Shown here: positions 35,304 to 44,363 of the stretch, one piece after another
Position numbering within the stretch: position 1 is the first letter of the stretch
Layout of the letters: each line of letters opens with the position of its first letter
Origin: Firmicutes bacterium HGW-Firmicutes-7
GTDB lineage: Bacteria; Bacillota; Clostridia; Lachnospirales; Vallitaleaceae
Assembly (NCBI GenBank): GCA_002841375.1
Contig: PGZO01000025.1
Span: 1 to 61,271 of the forward strand
Reading direction: 5' to 3'
Length of the DNA: 61,271 nucleotides
Notes under the pieces: model-generated
Database searches by the model: none
The model's input: the letters and a program-made list of their open reading frames with translations, nothing else
Told to the model about the DNA's origin: nothing
Made by a program: the position numbers and the translations under genes

Positions 35304-36944
35304 ATGGACGGGTATTTGGAAATTAGAGAATTGGAAGACGGTATTTATATAGAAGTGTTTTCACCTAGTGAAGATGGAAAAAAAATTGAAATTGGTGATA
35401 TCACTAATAAACTTCAAGAGCGAAATATCGATTATGATATTACGTTTATTTTAAATGCTTTTGAAAATATAGATAAGCAATCTCTATTTAAAGTATCTGA
35501 ACTTCCAGTTGACAATAGAGAAAAAACAACATTAGAAACAACAGAAGAAATAGAGGAAGAAGTAGAAGAAAAGAATTATAGTTTGTACGTTTCTGAAGAT
35601 CAAATGAAATTACTTATTAAATTTTCCCCATCAAAGACGAATAAAAAGATAATGGTTAAGCTTCAAGATATTTTAGACGAAGCTTTTAAAATGAAAATTA
35701 CTGTTCCAGTTAATGATAAATTGTTATTAGAAATATTTGATGATATTGAGGTTCATAAAGAGTATACAATTGCTAATGGAATTAACGTTGTCCCATCAAA
35801 GGAAGCAGAAATTCAATATCATTTTAAAACAGAAAAAGACTTTAGACCTGAAGTAGATGAAGAAGGAAATGTTAATTATCATAAATTGCATGTTGTTGCT
35901 AATGTAAAGAAAGAACAATTATTGGCTACACTTATACCCAGTTTTGAAGGAATATCGGGTATGAATGTTTTTGGAAAAGAAATTAAGCCAAGTAAACCAA
36001 AGTTTGTAAAACTAAAAAGAGGAAAAAATGTAAGTATTAATAGTGAATTTACCGAATTGTATGCAGAAGCAGATGGATTGGTTAAACTTGAAGATGGAAA
36101 AGTGACTGTCCACAATTCTTATGATATTACAGGAAATGTTGGAAGTTCTACTGGTGACGTTGAATTTCAAGGATCTATTGTCGTTAATGGAAATGTCATG
36201 ACTGGGTTTAAACTAATTGCTAAGGGTGACATTGAGGTGCTTGGTGTAGTTGAAGGAGCAATTGTAGAGGCTGGGGGCAATATCTTGTTACATAGAGGTA
36301 TTCAAGGGATGAATAGATGTAGGGTTCAAGCTGGTGGAAATGTTATTGCAAGATATATAGAGAATGGAGAAGTAATTGCTGGTGGTATGGTACACAGTGA
36401 AGCAATTCTCCATAGTATTGTTTCTGCAAAGGAAGAAGTTAAGGTCGAAGGTAAAAAAGGTATGATAACTGGAGGCACTGTTCGTTCAGGAACAGAAATT
36501 TCAGCTAATATATTAGGATCTCATATGGGAACCGCAACAAACATAGAAGTTGGCATTGATCCTATTATATGGGATGAATATAATGATTTAAATAAGGAAT
36601 ATCCTAAGATGATCAGTGATGCTGAAAAAATAGAGCAAGTAATGGCGTTGTTAAATAAACGTAAAGAAATAGACGGTGAGCTAGATGAACAAAAAAAGGA
36701 AATGTATATTTCTGCTACAAGAAATAAAATTATTTTAAGTAATAAAATCAGTAAAGCGGAAAAACGACTTGAGGAATTAAAGTATGAAGTAGAAAGAAGA
36801 AATGATGGTAGAGTTAAGGTAAGAAACGTTGTTTATCCTGGTGTTAGAATAACGATAGGGACAGCGAAATATTTTGTGCGAGATGAAATTAAATATGTAT
36901 TAATGCAAAAAGATGGTGCAGATGTTAAATTAAGTTCACTGTAG
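35304..36944 (+). CDS. DUF342 / FapA family protein
   Basis: A 546-residue polymer-binding-like protein. The middle is a run of beta-helix-like turns (GNVGSSTGDVEFQGSIVVNGNV, GVVEGAIVEAGGNILLHRGIQG, ARYIENGEVIAGGMVHSEAILHS), and a coiled coil follows (about 430-500, ending in KRLEELKYEVERRN). This layout is the DUF342 (flagellar assembly protein A) family. Known: members are linked to flagellar and polar functions, but the mechanism is unsettled. It follows the sigma factor by 12 bases with TTGGAGG as its ribosome-binding site. Confidence 0.88.
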   Translation: MDGYLEIRELEDGIYIEVFSPSEDGKKIEIGDITNKLQERNIDYDITFILNAFENIDKQSLFKVSELPVDNREKTTLETTEEIEEEVEEKNYSLYVSEDQMKLLIKFSPSKTNKKIMVKLQDILDEAFKMKITVPVNDKLLLEIFDDIEVHKEYTIANGINVVPSKEAEIQYHFKTEKDFRPEVDEEGNVNYHKLHVVANVKKEQLLATLIPSFEGISGMNVFGKEIKPSKPKFVKLKRGKNVSINSEFTELYAEADGLVKLEDGKVTVHNSYDITGNVGSSTGDVEFQGSIVVNGNVMTGFKLIAKGDIEVLGVVEGAIVEAGGNILLHRGIQGMNRCRVQAGGNVIARYIENGEVIAGGMVHSEAILHSIVSAKEEVKVEGKKGMITGGTVRSGTEISANILGSHMGTATNIEVGIDPIIWDEYNDLNKEYPKMISDAEKIEQVMALLNKRKEIDGELDEQKKEMYISATRNKIILSNKISKAEKRLEELKYEVERRNDGRVKVRNVVYPGVRITIGTAKYFVRDEIKYVLMQKDGADVKLSSL

Positions 36945-36969
36945 TGTGAGTCTTAAAGGAGGAGTAATT

Positions 36970-37284
36970 ATGTCAATTAGACCATTGGATATGCAGGTTA
37001 TGGTTCCGAAGCTACAGGAAGTTGCTCAAATGAAGCAAATGGAACAACAAAGATCTGGCATTAATCAACAGGACATTACCCATAATCAACACAAAAAAAA
37101 CGAAAAAGCGCAAAAATCAGTTGAGAAAACTTCTGAAGAAAATCTACTACAAAATCAAGCAGATGCAAAAGACAAGGGCAACAATGAGTATGATTCTCAT
37201 GGCAAGAAAAAAAACAAAAACAAGGATATCAAAGAAGAAACGGGCAGCAATGGTGGTAGGAATAAAATTGACATTAAAATTTAA
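36970..37284 (+). CDS. Small hydrophilic protein of unknown function, motility operon
   Basis: Seen: 104 residues, start ATG 36970 after AAAGGAGGAG. The N-terminus SIRPLDMQVMVPKLQEVAQM looks folded or helical; the rest is highly charged and rich in K, N, Q and E, probably disordered. No membrane segment. Small proteins with a similar MQVMVPK-type beginning are, as I recall, found downstream of flagellar sigma genes in Clostridia, but I cannot name a family. Function unknown. Confidence 0.7.
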   Translation: MSIRPLDMQVMVPKLQEVAQMKQMEQQRSGINQQDITHNQHKKNEKAQKSVEKTSEENLLQNQADAKDKGNNEYDSHGKKKNKNKDIKEETGSNGGRNKIDIKI

Positions 37285-37334
37285 ACAATTATTTTCATAT
37301 GTCTCTTATGATAAGGTTAAAGGAGAATACTAAA

Positions 37335-37844
37335 ATGAACTATGCGGGTATGACAATAACACTTGTTATATTAGGCTTTGGAGCAATATTATGGAGTTAT
37401 TATAAAGAAGATAAAAACATGCCCCAAATTATAAAAAAAGATTCAAAAGAAGATTATTATGAAGAATATGGTGCGAGAATTGATGAGCTTAATAATAAGA
37501 TTCGCGAAATGAATGAATACGGGGAATTTATGAAAAGTGAATTAGATAAAAAGCACAAGGAGTTGTTATTTTTATATCAAATGATTAATGAGAAGTCAAA
37601 GGATATAAATTGTAGTAGTGAAGTTTTTGAAATTGTTCAAAAGGATAGTGGTGTAGATAATCAAATTCAAGAGCAAGTCAGTCCAACTCAAGAACCATAT
37701 GAGGAAGGTGATCAGCTTAGAAAGATAAATCATAATCAAATGATCTTAGAATTTTCAGAAAAAGGGTATAGCATTAAGGAAATTGCTCAAATGTTAGATA
37801 TTGGTCAAGGAGAAGTAAAGTTGGTATTAGATTTATATGAATGA
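37335..37844 (+). CDS. SwrB-like single-pass membrane protein with C-terminal HTH-like helix pair
   Basis: Seen: 169 residues. An N-terminal membrane helix (about 2-20, YAGMTITLVILGFGAILWSYY) is followed by a charged coiled coil (about 45-80) and a C-terminal motif ILEFSEKGYSIKEIAQMLDIGQGEVKLVLDLYE that resembles a small helix-turn-helix. Known: Bacillus SwrB has a membrane helix plus coiled coil and lies at this same place between sigD and rpsB, where it promotes basal-body assembly. Inferred: this is the local counterpart. Start ATG 37335 after AAAGGAGAA. Confidence 0.65.
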   Translation: MNYAGMTITLVILGFGAILWSYYKEDKNMPQIIKKDSKEDYYEEYGARIDELNNKIREMNEYGEFMKSELDKKHKELLFLYQMINEKSKDINCSSEVFEIVQKDSGVDNQIQEQVSPTQEPYEEGDQLRKINHNQMILEFSEKGYSIKEIAQMLDIGQGEVKLVLDLYE

Positions 37845-37852
37845 GGTGGAAA

Positions 37853-38164
37853 ATGAAAAGAGATTATAAATTATTGATTAGAGGAATTGGCATTGGTGTA
37901 ATAGTTACTTCTTTGCTTTTTTACTGTGTTTTCATTTTTTCAATACCCAAAGAAACTACTATATCAAATGAAGAAATTATTATAAAAGCAAAAGATTTAG
38001 GTATGATTTTTGTCTCTGATTTACAAAAGAATCCTAATATTAACAACGAAATAGTAACGGATTTTGATTCTATAGATAACAACGACGACGAAGTACAAAT
38101 GGATATTGATTCTATGAACAATAATATCGACACGGATAGAACCTTGGAGAATAGCATCGATTAG
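37853..38164 (+). CDS. Small membrane-anchored protein of unknown function
   Basis: A 103-residue protein with one membrane helix (about 10-32, GIGIGVIVTSLLFYCVFIF), then the motif ISNEEIIIKAKDLGMIF and an acidic Asp/Asn-rich tail. The EEII..A..LGM motif recalls short clostridial proteins annotated near MltG, which is a weak resemblance only. It starts 8 bases after the SwrB-like gene with AGGTGG and is the last gene before the rpsB promoter. Confidence 0.65.
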   Translation: MKRDYKLLIRGIGIGVIVTSLLFYCVFIFSIPKETTISNEEIIIKAKDLGMIFVSDLQKNPNINNEIVTDFDSIDNNDDEVQMDIDSMNNNIDTDRTLENSID

Positions 38165-38182
38165 AATGGAATAATAAATAGC

Positions 38183-38211
38183 TTGATATATGGGAATAAA
38201 TATGATATACT
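38183..38211 (+). promoter_or_regulatory. Predicted sigma-A promoter of rpsB
   Basis: TTGATA (38183-38188), 17-base spacer, TATACT (38206-38211), with TG at 38203-38204 for an extended -10. Transcription would start near 38218, leaving a leader of about 100 bases. Confidence 0.7.
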
Positions 38212-38217
38212 ATCCCT

Positions 38218-38316
38218 CGTGAAAAAGCACGGATTTTGATTTTTAGAAAGGTGCCTTAATGGTGTTCTAAAAAGATGAAAAATTCGGAAGATAACTAACC
38301 AAACGGAGGAATAAAA
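38218..38316 (+). promoter_or_regulatory. rpsB leader with stem-loop
   Basis: The ~100-base untranslated leader can pair TTTTTAGAA (38240-38248) with TTCTAAAAA (38265-38273), and has a small CGTG/CACG hairpin at its start. Ribosomal-protein leaders often bind their own product; here such autoregulation by S2 is only inference. Confidence 0.4.
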
Positions 38317-39099
38317 ATGAGCGTTATATCAATGAAGCAATTACTCGAAGCGGGTGTTCACTTTGGACATCAAACAAGAAGATGGAATCCTAAAATGGCG
38401 GAGTACATTTATACAGAAAGAAACGGGATTTACATTATCGATTTACAAAAAACTGTTGGACTAGTGGACAAGGCATACTATGCTGTTAGAGCTGCTATTG
38501 AAGATGGTGGAAGTATTTTATTTGTTGGAACAAAAAAACAAGCGCAAGATGCGATTAAAGCTGAAGCAGAGCGTTGTGGGATGTACTATGTTAATCAAAG
38601 ATGGTTAGGCGGTATGCTAACGAACTTTAAAACTATACAAGGTAGAATTAAAAGATTAAAAGAATTAGAAACTATGCAAGAAGATGGTACTTTTGAAGTT
38701 TTACCAAAGAAAGAAGTTATTAAGCTAAAAGGTGAAATGGAAAAACTTGAAAAAAATCTTGGTGGTATAAAAAATATGAAGGGCGTTCCTTCAGCAATGT
38801 TTATTGTTGATCCTAGAAAAGAAAGAATAGCCATTCAAGAAGCACATATATTAGGTATTCCAATTATCTCAATTGTAGATACAAACTGTGATCCAGAAGA
38901 AATAGATTATGTTATACCTGGAAATGACGATGCAATAAGATCTGTTAAGCTCATTGTAGCAAAGATGGCTGATGCAGTTATAGAAGCAAATCAAGGTGCA
39001 CAAGATAATTTAGAGGATAAAAAAGCTGCTCCAATCAGACAAGATGTTAAACCAGTAGTAGCTGATATCAAACCAGAAGCAACACAACAAGTGCAATAA
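38317..39099 (+). CDS. rpsB: 30S ribosomal protein S2
   Basis: Late-assembling small-subunit protein on the back of the 30S head-body junction. [53 protein letters not shown] and [43 protein letters not shown] are all diagnostic. It has 260 residues with a Gln/Lys-rich C-terminal extension. ACGGAGGA precedes the ATG. It has its own promoter and is followed by a hairpin before tsf. Confidence 0.98.
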   Translation: MSVISMKQLLEAGVHFGHQTRRWNPKMAEYIYTERNGIYIIDLQKTVGLVDKAYYAVRAAIEDGGSILFVGTKKQAQDAIKAEAERCGMYYVNQRWLGGMLTNFKTIQGRIKRLKELETMQEDGTFEVLPKKEVIKLKGEMEKLEKNLGGIKNMKGVPSAMFIVDPRKERIAIQEAHILGIPIISIVDTNCDPEEIDYVIPGNDDAIRSVKLIVAKMADAVIEANQGAQDNLEDKKAAPIRQDVKPVVADIKPEATQQVQ

Positions 39100-39105
39100 T
39101 TCATT

Positions 39106-39140
39106 AAATGCTTCAACTAGTTGTTGAAGCATTTATTTTA
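39106..39140 (+). terminator. Terminator-like hairpin between rpsB and tsf
   Basis: A 12-bp perfect stem (39106-39117 with 39123-39134), a 5-base loop and then ATTTTA. In an rpsB-tsf operon this may reduce rather than abolish read-through, adjusting the S2 to EF-Ts ratio. Confidence 0.7.
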
Positions 39141-39221
39141 AGCAAACAGATGAAAATGGTTTGTATCATTACGTGTTCAAAAGAAAAATTGAAATAAAAT
39201 AAGTCCTATGGAGGGTTCAAA

Positions 39222-40148
39222 ATGGCTATAAGTGCAAGTATGGTGAAAAACTTAAGAGAAAGAACTGGAGCAGGTATGTTAGATTGTAAGAAAGCCTTGG
39301 AACATACCGATGCTGATATTGAAAAAGCAATTGAATATTTGAGAGAAAAAGGTTTATCACAAGCAGCTAAGAAATCTACTAGAATTGCTGCAGAAGGTTT
39401 AGTAGCTGTTCAATCAGATGAAAACGGTAAAGTAGCGGCAATAGTTGAAGTAAATAGTGAAACAGATTTTGTAGCGAAGAATGAATTATTTAGAAGTTAT
39501 GTAAAAGAAGTAGTTGATCAAGTAAGAGCTACTAAGGCTACTACAATTGAAGACTTTTTATCAGAGGCTTGGGTTATAGATACGAATAAAACAGTAAACG
39601 ATGTATTAAATGAAAAAATCTCACTTATTGGTGAAAAACTTAATATTCGTAGATTTGATAAAATTGAAGCTGAGAATGGACTTGTAGAATCATACATCCA
39701 TGGCGGTGGTAGAATTGGTGTTATTATAGAATTTGTTACAGATGTAGTCAATGATAATATTAAAGAATGTGCTAAAAATATTGCAATGCAAGTAGCAGCT
39801 ATTTCACCTAAGTATGTTAGCAGAAAAGAAATATCTGATGAGTTTGTGGAAAAAGAAAGAGAAATTTTAAAGCAACAAGCACTCAATGAAAATCCTGATA
39901 AGCCAGAAAATATTATTGATAAAATGATTGTTGGTAGATTAAATAAGCAACTTAAAGAAATTTGTCTAGTAGATCAACAATATGTTAAAGATGGTGATTT
40001 AACTGTAGAAAAATATATTGCAAATATTGCAAAAGAAAATGGTGCTACATTATCCATTAAGCGTTTTGTTCGTTTCGAAACAGGCGAAGGTATTGAAAAG
40101 AAAGAAGAAAATTTTGCAGAAGAAGTGGCAAGACAAATACAACAATAG
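39222..40148 (+). CDS. tsf: Translation elongation factor Ts
   Basis: Nucleotide-exchange factor for EF-Tu. The UBA-like N-terminus MVKNLRERTGAGMLDCKKALEH is followed by ETDFVAKNELFRSYVKEVV (the EF-Tu contact motif) and the core subdomains with YIHGGGRIGVIIEF. It has 308 residues. Ribosome-binding site TATGGAGGG. It follows rpsB as in nearly all bacteria. Confidence 0.98.
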   Translation: MAISASMVKNLRERTGAGMLDCKKALEHTDADIEKAIEYLREKGLSQAAKKSTRIAAEGLVAVQSDENGKVAAIVEVNSETDFVAKNELFRSYVKEVVDQVRATKATTIEDFLSEAWVIDTNKTVNDVLNEKISLIGEKLNIRRFDKIEAENGLVESYIHGGGRIGVIIEFVTDVVNDNIKECAKNIAMQVAAISPKYVSRKEISDEFVEKEREILKQQALNENPDKPENIIDKMIVGRLNKQLKEICLVDQQYVKDGDLTVEKYIANIAKENGATLSIKRFVRFETGEGIEKKEENFAEEVARQIQQ

Positions 40149-40170
40149 TGTGGTAAGTACATTTTATATA

Positions 40171-40203
40171 AAAAAGCAACATTAATTTGTTGCTTTTTTA
40201 TGA
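40171..40203 (+). terminator. Strong rho-independent terminator after tsf
   Basis: A 12-bp perfect stem (40171-40182 AAAAAAGCAACA with 40189-40200) whose 3' arm ends in a T run. The A-rich 5' arm would allow it to work in both directions. It separates rpsB-tsf from pyrH. Confidence 0.85.
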
Positions 40204-40210
40204 ATCAGAA

Positions 40211-40232
40211 AAGTAGGCCGTCTGGCTTACTT
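40211..40232 (+). other. Second hairpin in the tsf-pyrH gap
   Basis: A 9-bp stem with one G-U pair (40211-40219 with 40224-40232) and a GTCT loop, 10 bases after the tsf terminator. No T run follows, so it is not a classic terminator. Confidence 0.45.
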
Positions 40233-40274
40233 CAATAGAATATCTAAATTAGACTAGAAAAATAGACCAACTTA

Positions 40275-40283
40275 TGGTAAATT
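40275..40283 (+). promoter_or_regulatory. Possible extended -10 promoter of pyrH
   Basis: TGG followed by TAAATT (40278-40283), 20 bases before the pyrH start. No acceptable -35 hexamer is present at 17 bases, so this is a weak prediction based on the extended -10 and the terminator upstream. Confidence 0.35.
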
Positions 40284-40302
40284 ATAAATTAGAGGTGTTT
40301 TT

Positions 40303-41007
40303 ATGTCAAAATACAAGCGAGTAATGCTAAAGCTTAGTGGAGAAGCCTTATCAGGAGATAAAGGCTATGGATTTGATGAAGGTACAGTACTTAAAGTTGC
40401 GGACCAAGTTAAAAAAATCATTGCTAATGGAATTCAAGTAGGAATTGTCATTGGCGGAGGAAATTTTTGGCGTGGTAGGAGCAATAAAAAAATGGATCGT
40501 TGTAAAGCTGATCAAATTGGAATGCTTGCTACTGTAATGAATTGTCTATATGTTGCAGAAGTTTTTCGAACAATAGGAATTAAAGCTACAGTACAAACAC
40601 CATTTCCAATGGGTAATATGACAGAAGAATTTTCTAAAGAAAGTGCATTAAATCGTTTGGGTAATTCTGAAGTGGTTTTTTTTGCTGGAGGGACGGGTCA
40701 TCCGTTTTTTTCAACAGATACGGCTGTAGCCTTAAGAGCTCTTGAAATTGAAGCAGATGTTATTTTACTTGCTAAAAACATTGATGGTGTTTATGACTTA
40801 GATCCAAAGGAATGCAACCATGCACAGAAATTTGATAAAATATCACTTAGTGAAGTCGTTGAAAAAAAGTTAAAGGTTATGGATTTGACAGCAGCGATTA
40901 TGTGTCTAGAACATAAAATGCCTATGCTTGTATTTTATTTAGGAGACGAGAATAGTTTATTGAATGCAGTGGATGATAAAATTTCCGGTACATTTGTATA
41001 CGTTTAG
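40303..41007 (+). CDS. pyrH: UMP kinase
   Basis: Phosphorylates UMP to UDP in pyrimidine nucleotide synthesis; a hexamer of the amino-acid-kinase fold. KRVMLKLSGEALSGDKGYGFDE is the N-terminal signature, VIGGGNFWRGR and GGTGHPFFSTDTAVALRALEIEADVILLAKNIDGVYDLDP the phosphate- and nucleotide-binding parts. It has 234 residues. The pyrH-frr pair has the usual 13-base gap. Confidence 0.97.
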   Translation: MSKYKRVMLKLSGEALSGDKGYGFDEGTVLKVADQVKKIIANGIQVGIVIGGGNFWRGRSNKKMDRCKADQIGMLATVMNCLYVAEVFRTIGIKATVQTPFPMGNMTEEFSKESALNRLGNSEVVFFAGGTGHPFFSTDTAVALRALEIEADVILLAKNIDGVYDLDPKECNHAQKFDKISLSEVVEKKLKVMDLTAAIMCLEHKMPMLVFYLGDENSLLNAVDDKISGTFVYV

Positions 41008-41020
41008 GAGGAGAAAGAAT

Positions 41021-41575
41021 ATGAAACAAGAATTAGAAGTCTACAAAGTAAAAATGGAAAAGACTGTATTATCGTTAGAGACAGATTACAATACACTTAG
41101 AGCAGGTAGAGCGAACCCTCATGTATTAGATAGGCTGATGGTGGATTACTATGGACAACCTACGCCAATACAACAAGTAGGAAACTTAAGTATTCCTGAG
41201 CCAAGATTAATTCAAATCCAACCATGGGATGCGGGGTTATTAAAGAGTATAGAAAAAGCAATTCAGATGTCTGATATTGGTATTAATCCAACGAATGATG
41301 GAAAAACAATCCGTCTTGTTTTCCCAGAGCTTACAGAAGAAAGAAGAAAAGATCTGACGAAAGACGTTAAGAAAAAAGGCGAAGATGCTAAGATTGCTAT
41401 TAGAAATATTAGAAGAGATGGAATGGATCATTTTAAAAAACTTGAAAAGAATCATGAAATTACAGAAGATGATTTGAAAACGTTCGAAGATGATCTACAA
41501 AAGATGACAGATAGCTTTATTAAAGATATTGATAAGCATATAGATGAAAAAATTAAAGATATTTTAACTGTATAA
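41021..41575 (+). CDS. frr: Ribosome recycling factor
   Basis: Splits post-termination ribosomes together with EF-G. It has 184 residues, the standard size. LRAGRANPHVLDRLMVDYYG, ALS-like NLSIPEPRLIQIQPWD and GINPTNDGKTIRLVFPELTEERRKDL are diagnostic. The ATG at 41021 follows TAGGAGGAG; upstream in-frame codons overlap pyrH and are not used. Confidence 0.98.
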   Translation: MKQELEVYKVKMEKTVLSLETDYNTLRAGRANPHVLDRLMVDYYGQPTPIQQVGNLSIPEPRLIQIQPWDAGLLKSIEKAIQMSDIGINPTNDGKTIRLVFPELTEERRKDLTKDVKKKGEDAKIAIRNIRRDGMDHFKKLEKNHEITEDDLKTFEDDLQKMTDSFIKDIDKHIDEKIKDILTV

Positions 41576-41591
41576 CAGGAATTGAATGAAG

Positions 41592-41621
41592 ATGTTATCC
41601 TCGCATTAGCGGGGGTAACAT
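41592..41621 (+). other. Hairpin between frr and uppS
   Basis: A 13-bp stem with two G-U pairs (41592-41604 with 41609-41621) and an ATTA loop. It lacks a good T run (TATTAG follows), so it may be a weak terminator or mRNA-stabilising structure. Confidence 0.5.
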
Positions 41622-41664
41622 TATTAGAGTGAGTGTTGTACTTCGGGTATGGAGGATGAGTCTT

Positions 41665-42402
41665 ATGGGGCAAAGAGTAAATCTAAAAGATTACGTAATT
41701 CCTAGACACATTGCATTCATAATGGATGGAAATGGAAGATGGGCAAAAGCAAGAGGAAAAAAGAGAACATTTGGTCATAAAGAGGGCAGTAATGTTTTGA
41801 AAACGATATGTAGAGATGCATATGAAATAGGTGTTGAATATGTGACTGTTTATGCTTTTTCAACTGAAAACTGGCAACGTCCTGATGAAGAAGTTGATTT
41901 TTTAATCGATTTATTAAGACAATATTTGAAAGAAAGTATAAAAACCTGTAAGAGAGATAATATGCGTGTAAGGGTTATCGGTAATAAAGTAGGATTACCC
42001 TTAGATGTTCAAAATACAATAAAAACGTTAGAAGTAGAATCTTCAGTGCATTCAGGTCTCAACTTGCAAATAGCGCTTAATTATGGCGGAAGAGATGAAA
42101 TACTTAGAGCATGTAAAAAAATGGCTGAGGATATGAATAATAACAGTTTTACAATGAATAACGTTGATGAAGACGTATTTTCAAACTACTTAGACACAAA
42201 GAATATACCAGATCCTGATTTGATGATTAGAACAAGTGGGGAAATTAGACTTAGTAACTTTATGTTATGGCAACTTGCATATAGTGAATTTTACTTTACT
42301 GATAAGTATTGGCCTGATTTTCAAAAAGAAGACTTAATTAATGCAATAAAAATATATAATAAAAAAGAGCGCCGTTATGGAGGGTTAAAAGATGAAGACT
42401 AG
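41665..42402 (+). CDS. uppS: Undecaprenyl diphosphate synthase
   Basis: Cis-prenyltransferase that makes the C55 lipid carrier for peptidoglycan and other wall polymers. HIAFIMDGNGRWAKARGKKRTFGHKEG contains the catalytic D21; TVYAFSTENWQRPDEEV and LMIRTSGEIRLSNFMLWQLAYSEFYFTDKYWPDF are conserved substrate-binding motifs. I set the start at ATG 41665 after TGGAGGA, though the frame opens at GTG 41629. It has 245 residues and overlaps cdsA by 11 bases. Confidence 0.97.
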   Translation: MGQRVNLKDYVIPRHIAFIMDGNGRWAKARGKKRTFGHKEGSNVLKTICRDAYEIGVEYVTVYAFSTENWQRPDEEVDFLIDLLRQYLKESIKTCKRDNMRVRVIGNKVGLPLDVQNTIKTLEVESSVHSGLNLQIALNYGGRDEILRACKKMAEDMNNNSFTMNNVDEDVFSNYLDTKNIPDPDLMIRTSGEIRLSNFMLWQLAYSEFYFTDKYWPDFQKEDLINAIKIYNKKERRYGGLKDED

Positions 42403-43198
42403 GATTGTTACTGCAATTTTATCCCTTCCGTTGCTAATTGCACCGATTTATTTTGGTGGTATTATTTTGTATGTGATGATTTTTTTGCTAAGTGTAGTTG
42501 GAACTTACGAGCTATTACGAGCTTACAAGGTGAAAAATAAAGGCATATATGCAATTGTATTTATTAGTACATTAAGCTACTATTTATTGTTGTGGTTTAA
42601 CTGGAACAACTATTTATATTTGTTTATAACTTCGTTTCTATTAATATTGCTCGTTTATTATGTCATTGCATTTCCGAAATTAAGCTTCGAAACAGTAGCG
42701 ATTACATTTGTTGCATTTTTCTATATTACATATCTCATTTCACATATTATATGGATTCGTGAGACAAAAGATTATGGATTTGCATTTGTTTGGCTTGTTT
42801 TTTTGATTGGGTTTGGTAGTGATACCTTTGCTTATTTTGCGGGCAGATTGTTTGGTAAGCATAAGCTGGCAAAGGAATTAAGCCCTAAGAAAACGATAGA
42901 GGGGTCTATTGGTGGAATATTTGGTGCCATGTTATTATGTATATTATACGGTTATTTTATGTACAAAAGAGGCACACTTGAAGATCTATCAAAACTGAGC
43001 TGGTTAATTGTTATGGGTGGAGTTGGATCCATTTTATCACAGGCAGGTGATTTGGTTGCATCTGCTATTAAGAGACAAACAGGCATTAAAGATTTTGGAA
43101 AGATATTACCGGGACATGGAGGTATATTAGATAGATTTGATAGTAATTTTTTTACCGCTCCCTTTGTATACTTCATTATGACACTATTTATAAATTAA
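42392..43198 (+). CDS. cdsA: Phosphatidate cytidylyltransferase
   Basis: Integral membrane enzyme that makes CDP-diacylglycerol, the precursor of membrane phospholipids. It has 268 residues with about seven hydrophobic segments. FGSDTFAYFAGRLFGKHKLAKELSPKKTIEGSIGGIFGA and the C-terminal CDP-DAG synthase signature with KDFGKILPGHGGILDRFDS are clear. TATGGAGGG inside uppS is its ribosome-binding site. Confidence 0.96.
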   Translation: MKTRIVTAILSLPLLIAPIYFGGIILYVMIFLLSVVGTYELLRAYKVKNKGIYAIVFISTLSYYLLLWFNWNNYLYLFITSFLLILLVYYVIAFPKLSFETVAITFVAFFYITYLISHIIWIRETKDYGFAFVWLVFLIGFGSDTFAYFAGRLFGKHKLAKELSPKKTIEGSIGGIFGAMLLCILYGYFMYKRGTLEDLSKLSWLIVMGGVGSILSQAGDLVASAIKRQTGIKDFGKILPGHGGILDRFDSNFFTAPFVYFIMTLFIN

Positions 43199-43219
43199 TT
43201 AATATTAAAGGAATAACCT

Positions 43220-44359
43220 ATGAAAAAAATATCAATATTGGGATCAACAGGCTCAATAGGGATGCAAACCTTAGAAATTGTTGAACAAAACGAAGATATT
43301 CAGATTTACGGTTTAACAACAAATACGAATATTGAAAGACTGTATGAACAAATTATTAAGTTTAAACCTAAAGTTGTTGCTGTAATGGATGAACAAAAAG
43401 CTGTTACGTTAAAATCAATGGTAAGTCGAGAAATCATTGTTTTACAAGGGATTGAAGGATTAATTGCTGTTGCAACACTGACAGAAATTGATACTGTAGT
43501 AACAGCAGTCGTTGGTATGATTGGTTTGAGACCGACAATTGAAGCAATTAAGGCCTCCAAAAATATTGCACTTGCCAATAAAGAAACGTTAGTAACAGCT
43601 GGTTCCATAATTATGGAACTTGCAAAAAAACACAAAGTTTCTATACTACCTGTTGATAGTGAACATTCTGCAATTTTTCAAGCCCTACAGGGAGAAGATA
43701 CAAAGAATATTGAAAATATTTGGTTAACAGCTTCAGGGGGCCCATTTAGAGGTAAAACACTTGAAGAACTTGAATATATTACTTTAGAGCAAGCTTTAAA
43801 ACATCCCAATTGGACAATGGGAAATAAAATCACAATAGACTCTGCCACTTTAATGAACAAAGGATTAGAAGTAATCGAAGCAAAGTGGTTATTTGACGTT
43901 TCAGTGGATCAAATTAAAGTGGTTGTTCACCCACAAAGCATTATTCATTCAATGGTAGAATTTTGTGATGGTTCGGTAATAGCACAGTTAGGTGTGCCAG
44001 ATATGAAGCTCCCTATTCAATATGCGTTATATTATCCAAACAGACAACAAAACAACTTTAAGAGATTAAATTTAGCTCAAATTGGGAAACTTACGTTTGA
44101 AGAACCTAACAAAGACAGCTTCCCTTGTCTTCAATTAGCGTTTGATGCAATGAAAATTGGAGGAAGCATGCCAACTGTGTTAAATGCTGCAAATGAATTA
44201 GTAGTCAGTAAATTTCTTAATAGAGAACTTGGCTTTTTAGATATACCTAAAATAATAGATTTTTGTATGTCTAAACATGATATAATTAAGGAAATAACAT
44301 TAGAGGAAATACTTGAGGTTCAAAAATGGACCTATGAATTAATCGAGAGTAGGTGGTAA
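43220..44359 (+). CDS. dxr: 1-deoxy-D-xylulose 5-phosphate reductoisomerase
   Basis: Second step of the MEP isoprenoid pathway (DXP to MEP with NADPH). [17 protein letters not shown] binds [33 protein letters not shown] and [12 protein letters not shown] are catalytic and metal-binding motifs. It has 379 residues. With uppS upstream and ispG downstream, the cluster supplies and uses isoprenoid precursors for the wall carrier lipid. Confidence 0.97.
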   Translation: MKKISILGSTGSIGMQTLEIVEQNEDIQIYGLTTNTNIERLYEQIIKFKPKVVAVMDEQKAVTLKSMVSREIIVLQGIEGLIAVATLTEIDTVVTAVVGMIGLRPTIEAIKASKNIALANKETLVTAGSIIMELAKKHKVSILPVDSEHSAIFQALQGEDTKNIENIWLTASGGPFRGKTLEELEYITLEQALKHPNWTMGNKITIDSATLMNKGLEVIEAKWLFDVSVDQIKVVVHPQSIIHSMVEFCDGSVIAQLGVPDMKLPIQYALYYPNRQQNNFKRLNLAQIGKLTFEEPNKDSFPCLQLAFDAMKIGGSMPTVLNAANELVVSKFLNRELGFLDIPKIIDFCMSKHDIIKEITLEEILEVQKWTYELIESRW

Positions 44360-44363
44360 AGAA

